A stretch of 64,000 bases of DNA, from assembly GCA_963678705.1 (NCBI GenBank), contig OY783206.1, positions 25,679,807 through 25,743,806 on the forward strand, written 5' to 3'. Source of the DNA: Panorpa germanica (Eukaryota > Arthropoda > Insecta > Mecoptera > Panorpidae). Position 1 is the stretch's first letter, and every line of letters begins with the position of its first letter. Shown one piece after another: positions 26,101 to 41,100 of this stretch. Both the position numbers and the translations under genes were made by a program. Under the pieces are notes generated by a model. That model saw only the letters and a list, made by a program, of their open reading frames with translations. It searched no databases and was not told where the DNA came from.

Positions 26101-29100
26101 TTATTAAATAATATTTTGTAGACTTGTATCAATGTACGAGGCGTGTTTTTTAAGTGAGTACCGTTTTGGAATTAAAAAAAGACGTGCAAAGATATCGCAA
26201 TAATTTTATTTTTACATGAAAGCCTGTAACTTAATCTACTTTTCTACATAATTTCCGTGAATATTGAGGCACTTGTCATACGTGGCACCAGTTTTTGAAT
26301 ACCCTCCTCATAAAATTCTGCCGCCAGACTTGTTAACCACTGTATCACAACTGTTTTGACTTTTTTCATCATGCACATTTGTGCGGCCATCTTTAAATGC
26401 TCTCACCCATTTCCTTACCATTCAATCACTCATAATGTTTTGTCCGTAAACTTCACAGATCTCACGATGAATATCGATCGGTTTTACGCCTTTAGCAGTA
26501 AGAAATCGTATAACAGCCCGTACTTCACAATCGGCGGGACCACGATTGTCGGAGGCATCTTAAACACTCAGTAAACAACGTATACAATGAAGAATCAGAC
26601 TGTAATGGCTGTAGAAAAGTAGATTAAGGTACAGGCTTACATGTAAAAATAAAATTTTTGCGATATCTTTGCACGTCTTTTTTTAATTCCAAAACGGTAC
26701 TTACTTAAAAAACACGCCTCGTACTTAACAAAAACGTTTGAAGCTTTTATGTTTATTAAATATGAATACTTATAATTATTTAAATCTATGCACAACACAA
26801 AAGTAAGTTTAGTATTAATATTATGCCTGTGTAAGAAAGTAAAGAAATAGAGAAATAAAAACAATTTGCCATTTAAAGTTGTAAAGAGAGACAATATTAA
26901 AAAATTGGGTTGTGAACTCATTTTTAAAAGGTCGATTTTTTAATTATTTATTGGAATATTGGTTAATTAATGTACATTAGTGTTTTTATTTTATTAAATA
27001 TTCAAAAATTGACTGATATATATCTATTTAAAGTTTTAATTTTGTTTTAGGTCACTAATTACGCAAAACTTAAAGATGAGGATGACAGAAAAAATTCGGA
27101 AAGATATATTTTATTGGATTTTATTTTAATATATAATTTGTTAAATAAGCTTAACAAAAGTAATTTTAATTCATATTTAACTGCCATTTATACACTTTTC
27201 CTCATACCATAACCTAACTTAATAAATAAACAATGTTTATTATCATTTAGAATATATTTCTTTTATGAAAAATTTATTTTGTTTGTAGATATAGCTTTTG
27301 CTACAGAGCTATTTAATCAACTATCGCAATCCTTATTTTTTCAACGCTCGCAACCAAGTGGAACGGGAAATACTGCAGTCGTGAGCGTGATTGTTGTGAA
27401 CGCTTAGTGGAACGCACCCACTGTGAGTGATACATCAGTTACTACTTATTATGAAAGTTGGGAACAAACAAAAATAAAATCGATTTCTTATTAGTCAATA
27501 GGATAGAAATTCAAAGTGTACATAGCTATATCCCTGTCAACTCTTGAATATTTAAGAAGAAAAAAACGTCATTATGCAAATATTAACCTAAATTTCAATT
27601 AAAATTAAATTAACCACACTTAAAAAAATAGTTTACAAGCCATTTAAACAAATGTAGGTCATTAGAATTTCAAATTTCTTTTATTCTTATTCATTATTAC
27701 GAACTTTGGCTATTGTTTTAATTGAGGAACAGTTGAGCCTCGGAGATAAATGAATTTGTACTTCTGGACCACGTTTACTTTATCAAGCTTTAAACGGCAA
27801 TATTGTCTTCCGTTATTAACTTTCTTACACAAGTCTGTCAAAACATAAAACAAATAAATGCACAGCATAAAACAATCATCAAACGTCATGCACTTTACGC
27901 CACCATGTCCATTCCGAATTACCCCCTGCACTCACTTGACCGGAGCCCTGACTCTGATTATCCGAGTTTTGTTGTTTAGCTGCAACCAGTGCTTCTTGTA
28001 AATTTCCAATGGTGACCAGCTGATTTTGTATCTGTAACAAAACAAAAAATTAATATAATATAAAAAATTATTTTATTTAGAAATGTTAAGAAAATTTATA
28101 TATAATATGGTACTTACTTCGTTCTCTGCCTTAATTTTAGCTAACTCTAGATCTGATATAGTACTCAGATGAGACTCCACCTTGAATGAATTTACAGATA
28201 ATTATAGTTCTGTATGAAATTTTCATTGATCAATCACACCAACAAGTTAACTTGGGATTACGACCTACATATGTTTCATGTTACATTCATTTATTATGGA
28301 CTCATACATTGCATTCAATAATTAACTAAAATATCAAATAACAGGAGTCTCGATTCGACCACTGATGGGTAAACATCTTTTTTTGATTACTCCAGTAAAG
28401 CGAAGTACTGCTATGAAATCATTGATCGTTGTTTATTTTATAAACAAAAATAAATAGTTTTAATTTAAAGTGAAGTGAAATAAGACAATAGAATGGAACA
28501 AAACAGAAAAAACACAATGAGAGTGGAATTTGTTAATGTTGAATATAGGATGGCAATCACTGAATTGCATTTATTTCTAAGAAATAAGTTGGAACTAAAT
28601 GTAGATGATGTGTTGGCCATCCAAGTCAACGGAAATAAAATGCTAGTGAAATTAAAAGAAACCAATCCAATCGATGAACTACTAGAAAAATATGAAGAAA
28701 TTAAATATATAGGAACGGATAACAAGACATACAAAGTTATATTGGAAAGAGCTGACAGGTATACGATAGTAAAATTACATGATATAGAATATGAAATGGA
28801 AGACATTACCATACAACATGCACTCCAAGATTATGGAAAAATAGTTACCATAAGAAAAGAAAATTGGGGGAAAGAGATGCCATTTCCTGTGTATAATGGG
28901 ATACGGGCCGTAAAAATGATTCTAAAAAAAGAAATCCCATCGTACATTAGTATGATGGGACGAAAAGTATGGGCAAGTTATACAAACCAAAGGAAAACAT
29001 GCAGACTATGTGACGGCCTGGACCATTTGGGACAGGATTGTCTGACACACTTTAAAAATAGAACCTCAGAGAAAAGGACAACTCTCAGCTATGCGTCGAT

Positions 29101-32100
29101 AACAGGAAACAAGACAATAACTGAAAACAATATAGAAGCAATAGGAAATAGATTACCAGGAGTTATCAACGAACATGACTTCCCAAATTGGGTTAATGAA
29201 AAAGGGAAAAATAATGCAAGGAAAGAAGCTGAAGCGGTAAATATTATCGGCGAAAAAAAAGATATATTTAAACTACCAGGCCCAAGAATAGAAAATAAAA
29301 GGAAAAAGAATGAGAGCACGACAACTGAAACTACAATTACCGAGTCAGATAATGAGGATGATAGCTCGGATTCAAACATGGTATTGGAAAAAGAAACATC
29401 AGACAATGACATAACAAAGGAAAATGCGAAAAAGAAATACAAGAAAACAGAAAGAGTTACTAGAGCAATGGAAAAGAAAAATAAGAATTTATAATTGAAA
29501 TGTAATTATTATATATAGTGTAAGTTATGTTTTATAAGAAAAAAAATGTATATAAAAATGTAATATTGATTGAAAGTGCTAATAACTTCCAATAGTTGAT
29601 GCACTTAAAAATAAATATTAAAAAAAAAAAAAAAAAATAACAAGAGTTGTTGGTAATAATTCGATATAGCTACACCTTTTGTTTTGAATCTCATTAAAAA
29701 ACTACTGCATTTTTGTATGTTTTATGCCATTTGTTGTATGCTCAAAACATGTACAAATCTTACGCAATATACATTATAACATTTTTTATTTAGAAATAGA
29801 TAATATTAATGGTTAAAGTTAAATTTTCAAATTTGAGGTTAGAAATAAAATGGCAATGTTCCATATACATAAATAAAAGTGGCGTCATATTTCACATTTA
29901 TTGGTCAACTTTAAGCATAAATTCTGTCTATTTTTTAATAAAAAAAATTGTATAAGGTATGTTAGGGGTGATTTGTACATGTTTTCACTTTAATAAAGGC
30001 ATCATAAAATTTACGAAAGTGCAATAGTTTTTTTATAAGATTTAAAGCAGAAGGTGTAGCTATATCTAATAATTAGCTGTTTTATGTTAAGTAAATAACT
30101 GGAACGAATATCTCACACTATCCCAAAAGTCATAACTTATAACCCTTAAAAACACTTGTGGCCAAAGATAATAAAATAGTATATATACAGTTCTTAGAGA
30201 TTTTTTGAGTCAGTCTGTGAAGTAACAAACTTCAATCCAAAATATCTTCCTATCGAAGATAATTGACATTAGCATAAAATAGTTTTTAGGTTACCTAAGT
30301 GTCAAAAAGACACAGTACATAAAGTGCAAAACGTAAACAAGATAAAATAAGTAAGATGAAACAAAACCAAATTAAAAAGAATATATAGTATTAGTGTATT
30401 AACTAAGTGAAACGTAAAATTATAAATTTAATAAAATACATTTTATTAAATAAATGTTTTATTTCAAAGAGCATTAACTTCCATGCAAGAATGATGGTAT
30501 TTTCAATGCAAATTGTGAAGCAAAATATTTTGGAATATATCTGGACGTCTCATATGAAGAAAACAATATTTACTACAACTAATACTAGCTGATGAACAAC
30601 AAGTCCCAGTTATCGATAGAAAACATATTTTTAAAGGAGGATTAATGAGGAAAAAATATTATTTCAATTGTTAATATCTTGCGAATTGATTAAAAATAAT
30701 TGTATATTTGCAACTTTACCAATATACCGTGCAGTTTTTTATAAACAGTTATGGATCAAAACCAATTATTTCTAATTATTTTTATTTTTTATTTATCAGA
30801 TATGCTTAGTACTTACCATATGCATCACGTTGGCGGCCTGTTGTTCTGTTACTTGTTTTGCTTTTTCAAGTTGGCATATTGTGTTTGAATGATATTCCAA
30901 CGCTTTCCTCAGGTTAACAATCTAAAAATACAAATATCATGAATGTTATTGTTTTCTATAGAATTTAATAAAACTTAAATATATTGTTAAGATAGGAGAG
31001 AAATATTGTTAAGAAGGGAGAGAAATTTCTATCCAAAAATTGTAATAATTGTATCACCCGTAAAACACCAGGTCCAGCTGAATCACGGTGTCGGCGATCC
31101 CGAACATTTACGAGATAACCCGACAAGATGACTTCGTTTTTGAACACACAGTTTCTCTCTGACAAATTACACAATTGATTCGCTAAAAGTATCATCCAGT
31201 GTTAATACAAAAATTAGTATTTACTATGGCGAACGCAATATTTTTAAATGAGATTCATTTTGACTCAAGTTCAAACTTGCAAACTCGGGTGTGTTTTTGG
31301 AAATAGGCGGTGCACGGGAATGTAAACAATTAAATCAACCAATAGGATCGCTTCATTAATTAGATTGTATACTCACATTAAAATATAAGGTTTCAATAAA
31401 TAATTATTAAATGTAGACATATAACAAAGCAGCCGGCATTTATCAGAGTCAAATTTACAAATTCAGTTTTTAGACATGTAACGTCTGGATTATACGCAAC
31501 ATGTATAACGCGCATAAAGTTTTCTTTCAAAGGCAGGTAAAGATACACTGATAGAAGAGTAATAGAAATGTATAAATATAAGTAGCTTGAAATATTGAGC
31601 AATGAATATAAAACTTGTGCATAGTGCTCAGGAGGACGAACATTTAAATTTACATTAAGGAGAAAGTGAACTAAATAAGAAATTGCTTAAAGCTTATAGC
31701 ATTTCATCTCTACAGAAAATAGATGTGTTCTTTCTACTTATAATATAAGTGTTATATTACCAACCTCTGCATTCCTTTCTTCCCGTTCTTGTTCCACGTC
31801 AGCTAATTTTCTTCTAAAGCACATATTTTCATCCGTGTTCATCTTTATATTTTCATTAAGCAATGCAATCATTTCATCTTTGTTTCTAATCTAGAAAAAA
31901 GAATAATAACGTTAAAAAAATTAATTCTAGATGAATAGATAATTAGGAATTTCGTCACTTAAATTACTGTTATGATATTAACCTAAAAAATGTAAAAAAA
32001 ATTCTAGTTTTGTAAAAAAATTCATCAGTGTTAAACTGTTATCTAAAAAAAATAACCCAAGAGTTTTGCAAGTTACGCAATCTAGTTAACGCAAATTCAC

Positions 32101-35100
32101 AGTAAAATATATTACTTACAATTTCTTCTTTGTCACAAATATTTTGTTGAAGCTGCTGAGCGTACTTGCATAAATCATCTTGTTCCTTCATCATATCCTG
32201 TTCGTTGGCACATGAACTTCCGGCTGCAGTCTCTTGACTTCTGTTGGCACAGTCTGAATTCAGTGAAGCTGTTTTGTTTAACTGAAAATACAAAATAGAC
32301 AAGTACTTAACAATTTTTTTTTTAATTTTTTAATTTATTTATATTAATGTACAACATATTAAGTTTATTGTGTGAAAATTTGAAGTCGGTTGGAGATATA
32401 GAATTTTAAGTCTTCACCTCTGGCCTGGTTTTGTCTTACAATGAAACTTTTAAAGGGGTTTTTTCTCACATATAGCTTCTTCAGAGTCGGTGCTCTCTCT
32501 AGCTCAAAATCTACTGGATCGATTCTTTTGAAATTTTGTATACTCTTTCGCTGTCAAGTTTTTCCTTAGTTCTTAATTTTAACGTATTTTTAAATAACAA
32601 CGTTTCTGATTTTTTTCATGAAAAATCGGTATTTTGACTTCTAAGTGCAGTAAAATATTGTAAAATCAATGAATAAAAAAATTCGACAGGGTTACGTGCA
32701 GAAACTTATCAACTAATGAAATCATTGATTTCAGAAAATCCAGTGATAAGTTATGAGTGACACCGCAATGAAACTTTTTTTGTGACGTCTGCGGATATTC
32801 GCTGTCAATAATTTCACAAAATATTATGAAAATATTATTTTATCGTGTAGTAATTATATAAATAATTATAAATTCACATTATGGAAAATATGCTTTTATT
32901 TATAGATTTGATCTTACCCCCATATACAAAAACTATATTTTCTTTCAAAACTTTCAAAACAGTAGAAAGTCATATGGGAAGCAACTTAGAGGAAAACTGG
33001 TCCAATGTATAATTACCATATATAATACAAGTTGGAAACTAGGTCTTAAAAACAAGAAGAACACAGATGTACAAACACATAAATTATTAAAAAAAACTTA
33101 AATTACTATAATTGAATGCACTAATCACAGTTTAATTTTGACTTAATTAGTCAATTTTTGGTTTGGTTTTGGTTTGTCTACATATATTTTTATATGACTT
33201 TCTATCTGTTCTAATGAAGCACTTTTCAGTTTCACTGTTGAGTTCTCCCACATGGACTAACGTTTCCGAGACGACGACACCCTGGTGTCTCCCGGCTGTC
33301 GCCATCTCGGTAGATAGCGCATAACGTAATGGTTCTAAAACTTTTAGAAGTTGCGAACAGAACAATGTGCTTGTCAACTAATCTTTTAGGTCGCTTTTTA
33401 ATTTTTGATTGACATAGATGTTAATAAAGCTTTTTCACAACCATCGTAATATAAATCTTGAAGGGATGCAAAGAGCAGCTGTCAACAGTAAATGAAGTAT
33501 CGCTTTGTTGTATAAAAGAGATGGTTAATTAAAGTAATCTAAGATTTATTTTTGTTTATAACTTTTTTATTTTAAATTACAACAAAAAGTTACGAACAAC
33601 CCTGTAAACATTTAGTAAAATAGAATGGCTTGGTGAAGTTTTAGTCACTCGTACATTTCAATTCTAACGTTTTACAAGTTGGAGCAACACACAGAAAATC
33701 AATTTTAGTTCAAATTGATTCCCTACCTGTCACAGGAGTCGCTTTTATTCAACAGTGAGCAACAGTGGCGTAGCTAGGTAACCAAGGGCCCCGGTGCAAA
33801 AAAAAAATCTGGGCCCCTAACTAAACTGTTTTCACCGTTGGATTCAGCGGAAAATTTTACGTGAAAATACATTTTCAAAAGTTGAAAAACGCAAATTTTG
33901 AAAAATTTTCGAATTTTAAGTTTTTGGTTTATGTTCAGATAAGACAGGAAAAACAAAAGTCATTAACTTTTGAACCGCTGTCCGATTTGAAAATGGTTTT
34001 TACCGTTGGATTCAGCGGAAAATGTTACGTTCAGCGATAAATTTGCACACAAGTGAGTATGAAATACACTCTCAATAAAAAAAATTCATTCCTATTTAGA
34101 ATTTTTGTTATTGTTTATGTTTTTGTTATAAAAGTTTGTAAGCATTGTCGGGAATAACTATTTACTAAGAGTATTACTTCACTGTGAAACCGTTAAAATA
34201 TAAATATAAGTTATAAAAGTCCGGGGGCCCCTAAGCTTGGGGGCCCCGGTGCACTGCACCGACTCGCCCATACCTAGCTACGCCAGTGGTGAGCAATCGT
34301 TGCGCCGTCTGTAGCTCATAAAAGAGACATTCCCTATGAACGACTGAATAGAAAACAAACGCGTTCATGATAAAAAAAACTCATGAAAAGTAATATGAAT
34401 GAAATAGAATTTACTCCAAAATGTTTACTGGGAAGTGTTGTTAAACATATTATTATCTACAAAAAGGGTTGTACAACATTTTTTGTACGCCTTATAATTT
34501 TCAAAATAAACGAAAAATAATGAAACTTATTTTGAAAATGACGGCTGAATAAATGCGCTTCACCATGAAAATTCAAATAAATAATAATAAAATATATCAT
34601 TAACCTTTTTACATGATGAAATAAAAAAAATTTACTGCCTACCCAAAATGTCAGATTGGAATCTTCTTACCGACGGATTTCCTCAGCTATATAAAAACTT
34701 TTATTTATTTATTTTAAATATTAACAAAACCAAATTCGATTGCACAATACTATAACAAATTCTATAATATTTCGAGTATCATAGGTTTAGAGCCACTGGT
34801 ATAACCAAAGGCATCTCCACATGCAACGGGATTCACCTCGCCCCGCAAGCAACGCGTTACCTATTTTTAGAATGTTATGATTCTATTTCTTATTAGATGC
34901 GCTTCCCTTTTTTTATTATTTACGGAAATAGAGTAAAAATAGTTTTGTTTTTATTTCTAAGTGGGTGTGTAACAGGGACGAATTTTAAAATATTGCATTC
35001 ACAGTTAAGCGAATCGAAAAGGAGGTATAAATACATGTAGAATTTACGGATGTCATTATAATAATCAGTAACTGATCTATGATTTTTTAGAACCGGGACA

Positions 35101-38100
35101 AGAACTTGAAATTGGCTCCTAGTCCCTACATACTGTGAATGGGCTTGTGTCCTATGTCTTAATTTCTATAAAAGTGTACTATATATTGATAAAGTAGGTT
35201 ACTAGAACCTCAAATGTTCAATTATTTTTTAATAACTCCTTATATGTTAAGAAATATTAACAATTAAAAAAGTCATTTTGTCTCTTTAATTATTAAAGGG
35301 TGGATTCAACGTTCCAAACGTACACATTCCAAATGCATGTGACATCACAACCGCTGCCAACGTTACAGCTCATAAATCTATGCTATATGTATTTATATAT
35401 CAAAGGTCAAATATTATTTACAGCTATTTCAAGGAACACTCAAATTTCAATATTATGTCTGTGCCTCAGCAAAGTTAAATAAAATAAAAACTTATTATTC
35501 TTTGATTTCACTTGATTATTTGACTACCAACAGCTACAGAACATTACCACAGCATTGACCTACTCAACAAATAACTGACGTTAAAATGCATGTCACGTCA
35601 TACAAATATGGCCGACCATTTCTAGCGCTAAAACTACAATTCAAACTTTGAATTGCTATAACTCCATCAATATTTAGATATTTAATAAAATAGACACGCC
35701 AATACACATTTATTAACATCAATTTCAATCAACAATTGAAAAATCGACCACTAAAAAATGAGGACACAAGCCCATTAGGCGCATAAATAGCGGATACCTC
35801 TGTTACCAGCAAATATTATTTTTAAATACACTGCTTAATAAAAAAAACAATAAAAATAAAATTTATTAGTAAAATAGCTTAATGTGGTAACACTTACCAA
35901 TTCTCTGAAATTACACTCCAGTTCCTGCAGCCTGTCTCTAGTGAATTTGATTTCTGATGTCAAATCAGTTGTAACCTATAAAACAATATTTACAATTATT
36001 AAATTTGATCAAATTTTCTAAAGTACAAATTTAAAAAAAAAACAATTTAAAGATATAAAAGAATATATAAATAATTTAACCGGTATAGTGGCATTCATAA
36101 GAACGACACCGATGCACGAACTTGCGATAGTCTTTTTAGGTAGGATCTATTTGAGTTGTTTCGCATTTGCAAACTTCTACTATAATGTATATCAACACAG
36201 CTAATAAAAATACATATTATACATTGGAATTTTTTTCCACTCTCGTTTGTATACTAATCGTATTGTTTGCCTGTTATTCGAGGTCCTATAGGCGTATACA
36301 TATAATCATTCGGTAAACCACCTGTCCATACTTGTTTTTATAACATTGCGAATATTGCAAATAAACACAAGATGTATCTAACATAACAAAAGTTGCCTGC
36401 TACTACTTAGATTATTTTTAAACAAATCAAACTTTTCGCTCATTAAGTTGATTATCACAATACAAAAACCCATCTACGAATTACAAAATATTAACAACTT
36501 TTTAAGGATTAAAGGCTAATGAAATAGTAATAAAATAAGACCCTTTAGATTAAATATTATGTTATTTTTTAAGTAATATATTACACGAATCTAACGTAAC
36601 ATTCATGTTTTCGTTTAACGGGTATACTACTCCTATATCAAAAGAAAAATTATGAAACTATAAACTGTTTTGTGTGTTACAATGAATATTATTTTGTATA
36701 TCAGTCGGTAGGTGTCCTAATATAATTAAATTAAAGCAAAAATTAGACCGACAAATGGTTATTACCATAGACCGGTTATAAGAGCCTGATCCACACGTAT
36801 CACAGTTATTCTGTTCGATGGATGTCTTACATTGAAGCTTTGTTTCTAAATATTGAATTTTCTTCTTTAGTTCTTTGACAGTTTCGTTAGCAATTCCACG
36901 ATCTGCTGACAACGAGCGTCGCTTCTGAAATTAGATGTTATTTTGGTTGTCTAATCGCAGGCGCATCATAAAACAAATATGTTTTAACAGGTAAGTAATT
37001 CAAGATATGGTTAAAGTATATATTTTATTATACTTAGGTGTAATAATCTAATTTATTTAAATGTGACTTTATTCTTTCCATTCTCATAATTTAAAAAATA
37101 TATTAAAAAACGTTTAGATACTGTGTTAAATATAGAAAATATAATTTGTCTATTTATTATGTCTGGCTTAACTAAAACTGAGTAAGCCGGGACACTGGTT
37201 TGAATTAGACATTACAGAAGAAGCATTTGCAAAACTGCCATTAATAAAAAGAACAACAAAAATATTCTTTTCTTTAATACTTTGGAATATGTATTATAAA
37301 TACTTTCGCATTGTTTCTTGCCTAACTATTAAACAAATTCTACAATTTCTTTTTTTCAATGAGAGCCCATAATTTTGAAGTGTTGCAATATTATTGATAG
37401 TTAACAAGCAACGAAAATAAAAGTAGGTGTTATCTTGGTTGCAGAACATTAGGCGCATGAATAGAAAAATATTAATTAACATGTTTCTAACCAAGAAAAT
37501 TAGCTAGAGCTATATAATTTTAAATTACTTTTTTGTTATAATAGATCATTAGTTAATAATTGATTGTCATCTATTTGGTGCGTTAAGTTTTAACAAATAT
37601 CAGTCAGTTTCTAACCAACTTAAAGTTTCATTAATTTAGAATAGTTCTAAACTGGGAATACTTACACAAGGTGAAGTTGTTGGTACTATCTGCATACCGA
37701 CTTCCGGTTGTGTTAGCTGTTTTGATGAAACCGTTTCAGTATTATCCATTTGTTTGGGCTTTGTTACAACTTCCAGGACGACTCCATCTTTCGTTCTTTC
37801 AACAGTAATAATTTCTTGCAGTTTTCTATTAGTTGTTTCTGACGAGTTTTCTGAGCAATCAAATCCTCCTAAATTCTTCTCTCCCCATTGTTGCAAAATC
37901 AGTAATTTTGACTGCAAAAGTTGCTTCTCGGATTGTACAACGTTGTATCGCTCCTGAACAACCTCAAATTCTCGATTAATGCTTTTGTATTCATTGCAGT
38001 GAATTTCTATCTCCTTTTTTAACATTCTTATTTTTTCCAAATTATTAAAATTCTGTAAAACACAATATACAAAATAAGTTTTTAAAAGAAATGCAATTCA

Positions 38101-41100
38101 TAAAGCAAAGCTGTATCTTCACGAAGAGTGTATCACTTGCATATGAAAGTAACACAAATGATGGCATATATTCAAAGATTGTATTTGACAGTATTTGTAA
38201 TGTCGGAACTCATTTCTGTGGACTGTTTCTTTTAGATTAAAATAAATGTTAATATATGTTACGCTCTGTTGTATAAAAGAAATAGCAACTTAGCGGACGT
38301 GATGTCACAGTTATTTGAATGTTCTATAACGTTGAATCCCTTTAATAATTAAAGAAACAAAATGACTTTTTTAATGGTTAATATCTCCTAACTTATAAGG
38401 AGTTATTAAAAAATAATTGAACATTTGAGGTTCAAGTAACCAATTTTATCAATATATATTACAGTTTTATAGAAATTAAGACATAGAACACAACCCCATT
38501 ATTGTAAATAATACCTACATCTGAACGTATACTAAAATTCTCCTGATTCATAGTGTTGTAATTCTCTTTAAGTTCACCATATTCTTTTTTCATTTTCTGA
38601 ACAAGACACTCATAATCCTTCACCCGTTTTAACACAATGTCTCTTTCATGATTCTGAAGAAAAAAAACAGATTTTAAATTATGTTTCGGTAAAGCTGTAA
38701 GTAGAATAAACTCTGAAGTAGGTGTTACTTTGGAGGTTTCTGTTAAATAAAATTAAAAGCCGACTATTTTTAAACTTGCGGATATTATTTCTTGTTTAAT
38801 ATAAAACATCAGTGTTTTCTCATGAATTCTTTCATTAATAAAAGTTATATGTTTATCAACTTATAATGGGATTTTTATAGATACACATTTTTTATATATG
38901 AGTAATTCATTAAAAGCAAAGCATTGTATAAATTCTTTAAGACATCCATTTAAATCACCGTGACTGTACATCGAACCAACCCACTTACACTTCTTTCGTG
39001 TTGCATCATCATTTCGGTTAATTTACTTTGCAGGCAGTACATATTATCTTTTAGTTTAGAATTTTCAAGACTCAATCCACATTTTTGATCCTTTATCTTC
39101 GCCAGCTCAGCACTGCACAAACTGTATTCATCTTGAAGCTCCATGGCATACACCACCAGATTGGCAGAGGACATTGTTCCAACATTAGATTCACTTAAGT
39201 TCAAATTTATCTATAATTAAAAAAGAAATAAAGAGCAATACAATTTTTCCCAACAGCGATGACATATTACATCATACAATCTAATCATTACATTTCATGA
39301 AGTTACCTTTCTTTCCAGTTTCTTTTTAAGTTGCTCATTTTCTTGTTCAACTCTGTGGAAATTCTCTTGTAGTTGCTTCAACTTATTTTTGTACATCAAC
39401 TGTTCAACATCGCGTTCCATAACATCACCTAGAGAGTCTTGAATCCTGTCCAGCATTTTGGATAATTCGTTCTGCAGTGTGTCAATTTTACAATCCATAA
39501 TCCGATGTTGTTCCTCTGTTTTGCATTTATTTTTGCGCTAGAATACCAATCCATAATTTTTTATGCATTTACTTTGTAGTAATATGTCAGAGTACTAATA
39601 AAGTAATTTTTAAATATTACTAAAGAAAACTGTTCTAAAATTTGGGCCTATTTTTCTATTTTAGAAATTTTATAAAGGCTGAAAACTTTTCAGCGCAAGT
39701 ACTCTACAGTAGGTAAGAACAATTGACTAATATTATTGGTAAAAATAAAAAACTAACCCGAATTTATGACGCAACACTAATTTTAACCGTAGATAACAAA
39801 TCGGCCACAAGTGGGCCGATAATGCTGAAAGGAATGCAAATATAAAAAAACTAACAAACTGGTCAGCCAAATTCTTCAGTTGGCACAATTGATCGTGAGT
39901 CTTCTCTAGCGCTTTTGTTACATCTCCCACGGTTTCCTGCTTGTTGCACAACATATTTCCATTTTCGGTTAGGCTGCTACTAGCATTATGGTACTCCCTG
40001 TAAAGTTGATCTAACGTCTCAGTAAGACAATTGATTTGAGCATCGAATTCAGAGCTGGTCGAATCCTGGAAAAAGTTAAAATATTAAAACTACTATACTT
40101 CGCTCCGTAGTCAGTAATCAGTCAAGAAAGAAGAAAAGAACGATACTTCATTCTTAGACTAAGAATAAGTAAGACCAGATTTTAATGTTTATTTGTAGTT
40201 CAACTCTATTAAGCCTCATTCCCCACTCAGTCACTCTTTTGATATTTAATTTACATTTTTATTTATTATTTTTATCTAGATTTTCGGTTTGCGGAATAGG
40301 CATTCCTTGTCACGTTTGTGTTTTAATTTAAGTTTAGTTAAATTTTGACAGTTGAGCAGTTGGACAAAATTAAATATAGAATAATTAAATGTATTGCCTT
40401 TAATAACAATTAGTAATAGAAATTGTTTTTGCTTCTTTATTTTTGACAAACACTGAACTTCTTTTTAAATTTAGTTTTTGTAATTTGGAAACATAGGACC
40501 TTGGGTAAGGTTCTAAAAGAAAACGTAATTTAAATCTTAAATTAAAAATACTGCAGGGAATGACTACTCATATTCCCATATGCTAGACAATTTAAATTAA
40601 ATACTAAATTAAAAACAAAAGTAAAACAGTGAGCAGCTTTAATTTTCTTTCATTACAAGACGAAATCTGAAGGACTAATTACTTGTGAAATAAAAGCAAT
40701 ACTGTTAAATATCAGATGTTAAAGTCATGTGTTTTACTTACACGTCTTTTCTGCATCAATTGTTTAATAATCTGGTGAACATTTCTAGTCAAACTTTCGA
40801 TAGAAGCTGTATTTCTGTTGATAGAATTCCTCAGCTCCATTGAACTACTTCTCAGATCCGTGACACTTCCTTCTTCAACAGTCTTCTGTATAGCCGCACT
40901 ACTGTACTGAATGGCTTGAGTCATGTTCTGCAAAGTATCTTCCAATAAATCTATCTGACTCTCTCTAGCTTGCAGGTTATTATATAAACTGGTTAACTCT
41001 TCGCGGAGATCTTCAGATGTGGCTTGCGCTTCCACTATTCTTACACGACATTCTTCCAATTCCTTCACAATTTCCCTACATGGAGCTATCACTGCTGATT

